A stretch of DNA of 17,434 nucleotides. Origin: Candidatus Aminicenantes bacterium UBA2190. GTDB lineage: Bacteria > Acidobacteriota > Aminicenantia > UBA2199. This document shows positions 14,182-17,434 of this stretch, in pieces. The DNA is taken from NCBI GenBank assembly GCA_002335385.1, contig DCVK01000044.1, forward strand, positions 1 through 17,434, written 5' to 3'. The notes beneath the pieces were generated by a model. It was given only the letters and a program-made list of their open reading frames with translations, had not been told where the DNA came from and made no database searches. Numbering within the stretch: position 1 is the first letter of the stretch; the number at the start of each line of letters is the position of its first letter. The position numbers were made by a program, and so were the translations under genes.

Positions 14182-15265
14182 TAAACAACGGCGCCACGGC
14201 CATTTCCTTTTCCCGGCGCACAGGTTCGAAATTGGACAGGGCGATGCCGGCCAGGCGCACCGGCCGCGTTCCGGCCTCGGTGCGCGCGAGCAGGGCGCAC
14301 GCCGCCCCGTACACCTCCTCGGGTGAAGAATGAAAATTGTCGCGCGTGCAGCGGCGGCTGATGAGCTGGAAATCGGAATACTTGACCTTCAGGGTCACGG
14401 TCCGCGCCAGCTTGCCCTCCTCGTGGAGTTCGCTGAAGACCCGTTGGGAGCATTCGCGCAGGAACTCCAGCAGCGGACCCTTTTTAACGATGTCGCTGGC
14501 GAAGGTCTCCTCCGCGCCGTACGACAACCGTTCGCGCCAGGGCGTGACCGGCCGCTCGTCGATGCCGCGGGCAATGTCGAACAGGTAACGGCCAAACTTG
14601 CCGAAATGCTCCTCCAGAAAGGGCAGGGAGCGCTGCTCCAGGTCGGCCACGGTGCGGATGCCCAGCCGCTGCAGGCGGGCGTTGGTGACCCGGCCAATGC
14701 CCGGGATCTTGAGCACCGGCAGGGGGCGGATGAAATCCATCACCTGCTCGGGCCTGACCACGCACAACCCGTTCGGCTTGCGGGCGTCGGAAGCGATCTT
14801 GGCCACGAACAGGGTCGACGCCACGCCGGCGGAGGCCGTCAGCCCCGTGGCGGCGAAGATGCTGCGCTTGATCTCCCGGGCCAGGCGGGTGGCGCTGGCC
14901 TCGTTCTTCTTGTTGCGCGTCACGTCCAGGTAGGCCTCGTCCAGCGATACGGACTCGACCAGGTCGGTGTATTCGTGAAAAATGGCATGAATCCGCTCCG
15001 AGACGCGGCGGTATTTCCGGAAATCGGGGGGGATGAAGAGGCAATGGGGACAGAGGCGCCTGGCCATGGCGCACGACATGCCCGAGTGGATGCCGAATTT
15101 GCGCGCCTCGTAGTTGGCGGTGGTCGCCACCGAGCGGCTGTCGGGCCGGCCGCCGACCACCAGCGGCTTGCCGCGCAGCTCGGGACGGTCGCGCAGTTCC
15201 ACGGCGGCGTAGAACATGTCCATGTCGACGTGGATGATCTTGCGCGGTTTCGGACTGGCAGCCAT
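14162..15265 (-). CDS. dinB: DNA polymerase IV (DinB, Y-family)
   Basis: This 367-residue translesion polymerase starts with KIIHVDMDMFYAAVELRD: D14 is the first metal ligand and Y19 sits at the steric-gate position. The second catalytic pair is D109-E110 in SVSLDEAYLD. YEARKFGIHSGMSCAMARRLCP and KIPGIGRVTNARLQRLGI (helix-hairpin-helix, about 186-203) are typical. The usual APNKFLAKIASD segment reads ASTLFVAKIASD (149-160), so the common Asn-Lys pair is absent; this could mildly alter nucleotide contacts. The length is close to E. coli DinB (351). A TTGACA promoter with an extended -10 ends 6 bases before the ATG, predicting a leaderless transcript. The 3' end runs into a 7-bp repeat array. 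No beta-clamp motif was confidently identified at the C-terminus. Confidence 0.95.
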   Translation of the reverse strand: MAASPKPRKIIHVDMDMFYAAVELRDRPELRGKPLVVGGRPDSRSVATTANYEARKFGIHSGMSCAMARRLCPHCLFIPPDFRKYRRVSERIHAIFHEYTDLVESVSLDEAYLDVTRNKKNEASATRLAREIKRSIFAATGLTASAGVASTLFVAKIASDARKPNGLCVVRPEQVMDFIRPLPVLKIPGIGRVTNARLQRLGIRTVADLEQRSLPFLEEHFGKFGRYLFDIARGIDERPVTPWRERLSYGAEETFASDIVKKGPLLEFLRECSQRVFSELHEEGKLARTVTLKVKYSDFQLISRRCTRDNFHSSPEEVYGAACALLARTEAGTRPVRLAGIALSNFEPVRREKEMAVAPLFKEVKSD

Positions 15266-15271
15266 GAAGGA

Positions 15272-15300
15272 AAACTAACATGGCGCCTCTGGCGTGTCAA
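15272..15300 (-). promoter_or_regulatory. Promoter of dinB
   Basis: On the minus strand a perfect TTGACA (15295-15300), a 17-base spacer and TAGTTT (15272-15277) are seen, with an extended -10 (TGT just upstream). Six bases separate the -10 from the ATG at 15265, so transcription should start at the start codon. No SOS box was recognised. Confidence 0.6.
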
Positions 15301-15319
15301 TTCTCAGGTTATGCTGGAA

Positions 15320-15418
15320 AACTCATCCCCCACTTCCTTCTCTTGCAAAGAGAAGGGGAGCAAGTAAAGAAGGTATTGCCCCCCTCTTTTTTAAAGAGAG
15401 GGGGAACGGGGGTGAGTT
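15320..15418. repeat. 99-bp palindromic MITE-like element with two internal hairpins
   Basis: The ends are inverted: AACTCATCCCCC (15320-15331) and, at 15408-15418, the complement of AACTCACCCCC. Inside are a perfect 9-bp stem with a 3-base loop (CCTTCTCTT 15336-15344 with AAGAGAAGG 15348-15356) and an 8-bp stem (CCCCCTCT 15380-15387 with AGAGGGGG 15397-15404). It lies between the divergent dinB and EamA promoters and codes for nothing evident. The structure fits a small non-autonomous mobile or REP-like repeat; whether it is multicopy cannot be seen here. Confidence 0.65.
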
Positions 15419-15434
15419 GCGAATGAAAACCTCA

Positions 15435-15463
15435 TTGCCACGATCATTTTTTTCGGATACAAT
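15435..15463 (+). promoter_or_regulatory. Promoter of the EamA permease gene
   Basis: TTGCCA (15435-15440) and TACAAT (15458-15463) have a 17-base spacer. The predicted start near 15470 gives a leader of about 60 bases ending in TTGAGGAGA before the ATG at 15531. Confidence 0.65.
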
Positions 15464-15530
15464 ATCATTTCGCGTGCTTGGGTTTTCGATCAAAAACTGA
15501 AATCTGCCAGCCGCTTTTTGAGGAGAAAAT

Positions 15531-16424
15531 ATGCCCCTCGACCTCTTGGGAAAACTGCTGGCCCTTCTGTGCGCGATCTCCTGGGCCGGCGCGGTCATCC
15601 TGTTCAAGCTGGCCGGGGACAGCATCCGGCCGCTGGCGCTGAACCTCTACAAGACGGCACTGACCGTCGCCATCCTCCTTCCCATCCTGCTGCTGCTGGG
15701 CATCCCGCTGCGGCCCGAGGCGATCGGGGCCCGCGACGCGCTGGCGGTGGCCGCCAGCGGCATTCTGGGCATCGCCATGGCCGACACCCTGTTCTTCGGC
15801 TGCCTGAACCGCCTGGGGGCGGGAACAACGGCCATCGTCGACGCGCTGTACGTGCCCTTCGTGATGACGGCCTCCTGGCTGGCCCTCGGGGAAGAGCCGC
15901 GGCCCGAACAGATCGGCGGCGCCGTGCTGGTCATCGCCGCCATCCTCGTCGTCGCCTACCGCCGGAACGGGGACGAACGGCCGACCCGCCGGCTCGTGGC
16001 CGGGTTCGTCTTCGGCGTCGTGGCCATGGCCCTGATGGCGGTCAGCATCGTGCTCATGCGCCCGGTCCTGAGCAAGGCCCATGTCTTCTGGGTCACCGAG
16101 CTGCGCATGCTGGCGGCGCTGCTGGTGCTGCTGGCCATGTTCGCCCTGCAGCAGGGGCGCCGGAAGCTGCTGGCGCCGCTGTGGCTCCCCGGCGGCCGCG
16201 TATACGCCTTCCTGGGCGCCCTGCTGGGCAACCTGATCTCCATGACCCTGTGGATCGCCGCCTTCAAGTTCACCACGGTCAACTCCGCGGCCATCCTGAA
16301 CCAGACCAACACCGTCCTGGTCGTGGTGCTGGCCGCCATCTTCCTCAAGGACCGCTTCGACACTCGGCGCCTGCTCGCCACGCTGCTCGCCGTCGCCGGG
16401 TCCGTGCTCATTCTGCTGGGATAA
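15531..16424 (+). CDS. EamA/DMT-superfamily permease
   Basis: This 297-residue inner-membrane protein has ten hydrophobic segments arranged as two EamA repeats (about 5-143 and 156-297). The first repeat starts GKLLALLCAISWAGAVILFKLAG, and the characteristic segment before TM5 reads VPFVMTASWLALGEEPRPEQIGGAVLVI. The second repeat has the matching TNTVLVVVLAAIFLKDRFDTRRLLATLLAVAGSVLI. Members export amino acids, metabolites or drugs, and the sequence does not reveal the substrate. Start choice is firm, with AGGAGA a few bases upstream of the ATG and its own promoter. It is a single gene, followed by paired inverted 7-bp repeat arrays that may end its transcript. Confidence 0.92.
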   Translation: MPLDLLGKLLALLCAISWAGAVILFKLAGDSIRPLALNLYKTALTVAILLPILLLLGIPLRPEAIGARDALAVAASGILGIAMADTLFFGCLNRLGAGTTAIVDALYVPFVMTASWLALGEEPRPEQIGGAVLVIAAILVVAYRRNGDERPTRRLVAGFVFGVVAMALMAVSIVLMRPVLSKAHVFWVTELRMLAALLVLLAMFALQQGRRKLLAPLWLPGGRVYAFLGALLGNLISMTLWIAAFKFTTVNSAAILNQTNTVLVVVLAAIFLKDRFDTRRLLATLLAVAGSVLILLG

Positions 16425-16444
16425 GGACGGCCTGACCATCCGAT

Positions 16445-16545
16445 CTGTCGTGATTCGTTTTTCGTAATTCGTAATTCGGAAGAGATCCTGTTTTTCGGGG
16501 CAGTGCCTTCACGAATCACGATTCACGAATCACGAATCACGAGTG
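16445..16545. repeat. Facing pair of five-unit 7-bp repeat arrays (long imperfect hairpin)
   Basis: The left arm (16445-16479) is five heptamers: CTGTCGT, GATTCGT, TTTTCGT, AATTCGT, AATTCGG. The right arm (16511-16545) is ACGAATC, ACGATTC, ACGAATC, ACGAATC, ACGAGTG. The arms are reverse complements in register, pairing at about 27 of 35 positions around a 31-base centre; GATTCGT at 16452 pairs perfectly with ACGAATC at 16532. It fills the gap between the EamA gene and the pcm promoter and could work as a bidirectional terminator or a folded RNA/DNA element. Confidence 0.75.
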
Positions 16546-16575
16546 ATCGTCGAATCCAACGGCGAATGCTTTTCG

Positions 16576-16604
16576 TTTACACGCCGGCTCTTCTCTGATA
16601 GAAT
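16576..16604 (+). promoter_or_regulatory. Promoter of the pcm-uvrD pair
   Basis: TTTACA (16576-16581), a 17-base spacer and an extended -10 TGATAGAAT (hexamer 16599-16604) are visible. Only 6 bases separate the -10 from the ATG at 16611, so the first transcribed base should be at or next to the start codon. No Shine-Dalgarno is present. Confidence 0.65.
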
Positions 16605-16610
16605 CGGGCT

Positions 16611-17330
16611 ATGAAACGCGCGCTCCTGCTCCTCTCCCTGCCGCTCCTGATGCTGCTGCCCTTGCTGCTGCCGGCGGCCAGGGATGAAGCGGCATTCACC
16701 GCCGCGCGGGAAAGGATGGTCCGGGAGCAGATCCTCGAGCGCGGCATCACCGATCCCCGCATCCTCGGCGCCTTCCGCCGCGTTCCCCGCCACCTGTTCG
16801 TCGCACCCTCCTACCGCGGCCAGGCCTATGGCGACTTCCCGTTGCCCATCGAGGAGGGGCAGACCATCTCCCAGCCCTACATCGTGGCCATCATGACCGC
16901 GGTCATCGCCCCCAGCGACAAGAAGAAGGTGCTGGAGATCGGCACCGGCTCGGGCTACCAGGCCGCGGTCATGGCCGAGCTGGTCCGCGAGGTCTACACC
17001 ATCGAGATCATTCCCGCCCTGGCCGATCATTCCAAGAAGCTCCTGCAGCAGCTGGGGTACAAGAACATCCACTTCCGCACCGGCGACGGCCATGTCGGCT
17101 GGCCCGAAGCCGCCCCGTTCGACGGCATCATCGTCACCTGCTCGCCGGACCACATCCCGGCGCCGCTGCTCGAACAGCTGGCCGTGGGCGGACGCATGGT
17201 CATCCCCATCCGCTATTCCAACACGGTGCAGGACCTGCTGCTGGTGGAAAAGCTGCCCAGCGGCAAGCTGAAGAAGACCAATTTGATATCCGTCCTTTTC
17301 GTGCCCATGATCCGCGCCAATGCCCGCTGA
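16611..17330 (+). CDS. pcm: Exported protein-L-isoaspartate O-methyltransferase
   Basis: The 239-residue protein uses SAM to methylate isoaspartyl residues, starting repair of aged proteins. The PCMT core is clear: MVREQILERGITDPRILGAF (36-54), VPRHLFVAP (58-65), the substrate-contact stretch QTISQPYIVAIM (84-95), the SAM motif VLEIGTGSGYQAAV (107-120), and FDGIIVTCSPDHIP (170-183). Ahead of it is a strongly hydrophobic segment, KRALLLLSLPLLMLLPLLLPAARD (2-25), absent from cytoplasmic Pcm, which indicates export or membrane anchoring. SAM supply outside the cytoplasm would be a puzzle, so retention as an inner-face anchored enzyme is an alternative. It overlaps the helicase gene by 11 bases. 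The gene symbol follows the family name. Confidence 0.9.
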   Translation: MKRALLLLSLPLLMLLPLLLPAARDEAAFTAARERMVREQILERGITDPRILGAFRRVPRHLFVAPSYRGQAYGDFPLPIEEGQTISQPYIVAIMTAVIAPSDKKKVLEIGTGSGYQAAVMAELVREVYTIEIIPALADHSKKLLQQLGYKNIHFRTGDGHVGWPEAAPFDGIIVTCSPDHIPAPLLEQLAVGGRMVIPIRYSNTVQDLLLVEKLPSGKLKKTNLISVLFVPMIRANAR

Positions 17331-17434
17331 AGTCCTGGCGGGGCTCAATCCCGAGCAGCGGCAGGCCGTGCTGCACTTCGACTCGCCCCTGCTCATCGTC
17401 GCCGGCGCCGGCTCGGGCAAGACGCGGGTGATCA
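17320..17434 (+). CDS. UvrD/PcrA/Rep-type DNA helicase, N-terminus only
   Basis: Only 38 residues are in the window. They begin MPAEVLAGLNPEQRQAVLH, matching the Q-motif (LNPEQRQAV) of superfamily 1A helicases, followed by the Walker A motif IVAGAGSGKTRVI. This start of UvrD, PcrA and Rep proteins is highly characteristic. The full enzyme would unwind DNA 3' to 5' in repair or replication, but which of the three it is cannot be told from this fragment. The ATG overlaps the end of pcm by 11 bases, so it is probably co-transcribed and translationally coupled with it. Confidence 0.88.
   Translation, partial: MPAEVLAGLNPEQRQAVLHFDSPLLIVAGAGSGKTRVI

Noticed and set aside
16445..16545. CRISPR-like array
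   Set aside because: The repeats are contiguous 7-bp units without spacers, and no cas gene is present.

Overview
This is a GC-rich bacterial chromosomal window. It is densely coded, mostly in short operons on both strands. The organism is Gram-negative in envelope type: it has a TolC-type outer-membrane channel, a periplasmic adaptor, and lipoprotein or periplasmic signal sequences. The gene mix (arsM-type arsenic genes, a tripartite metal efflux pump, DinB, Sir2, an exported Pcm) would fit an Acidobacteriota/Aminicenantes-like or deltaproteobacterial-type lineage. That assignment is a guess, because there is no rRNA or marker gene here to settle it.

Layout. (1) 1-4220, minus strand: a seven-gene arsenic operon read from one near-consensus promoter. 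The order is ArsR, ArsM methyltransferase, two half-size YeeE/YedE membrane proteins, an ArsP/DUF318-type permease, a small CPKC thioredoxin-like protein and a CIPC thioredoxin lipoprotein cut by the window edge. (2) 4329-4504, plus strand: a 37-residue, extremely lysine-rich microprotein with its own strong promoter and Shine-Dalgarno. (3) 4575-6417, minus strand: a two-gene operon of unrecognised membrane proteins, one with an N-terminal zinc ribbon and one with a Cys-rich C-terminal domain. (4) 6486-12675, plus strand: a heavy-metal efflux operon with a small exported Cys-rich protein, a TolC-family channel, a His-rich lipoprotein adaptor and an HME-type RND pump. (5) 12781-13182, plus strand: an S4-domain RNA-binding protein, convergent with (6) a Sir2 deacylase at 13185-14039 and DNA polymerase IV at 14162-15265 on the minus strand. 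(7) 15435-17434, plus strand: an EamA/DMT permease, an exported isoaspartyl methyltransferase, and the start of a UvrD/PcrA-type helicase that runs off the window.

The first and fourth blocks together look like a metal and metalloid defence neighbourhood. In the ars operon, As(III) sensing, methylation, thiol redox, possible uptake of sulfur species and export of methylated product can be joined into one pathway. The YedE pair and the two thioredoxins are the unusual parts.

Two genome-style features recur. Several genes (6522, 12796, dinB, pcm) have a -10 element only 6-9 bases from the start codon, which implies leaderless transcripts, while other genes here have ordinary leaders with Shine-Dalgarno sites. 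Intergenic DNA carries short repeats: three five-unit arrays of a degenerate 7-bp unit, two of them facing each other as a long hairpin, and a ~99-bp palindromic element with terminal inverted repeats. No tRNA, rRNA, CRISPR array, transposase or gene-free stretch over 300 bases was seen.
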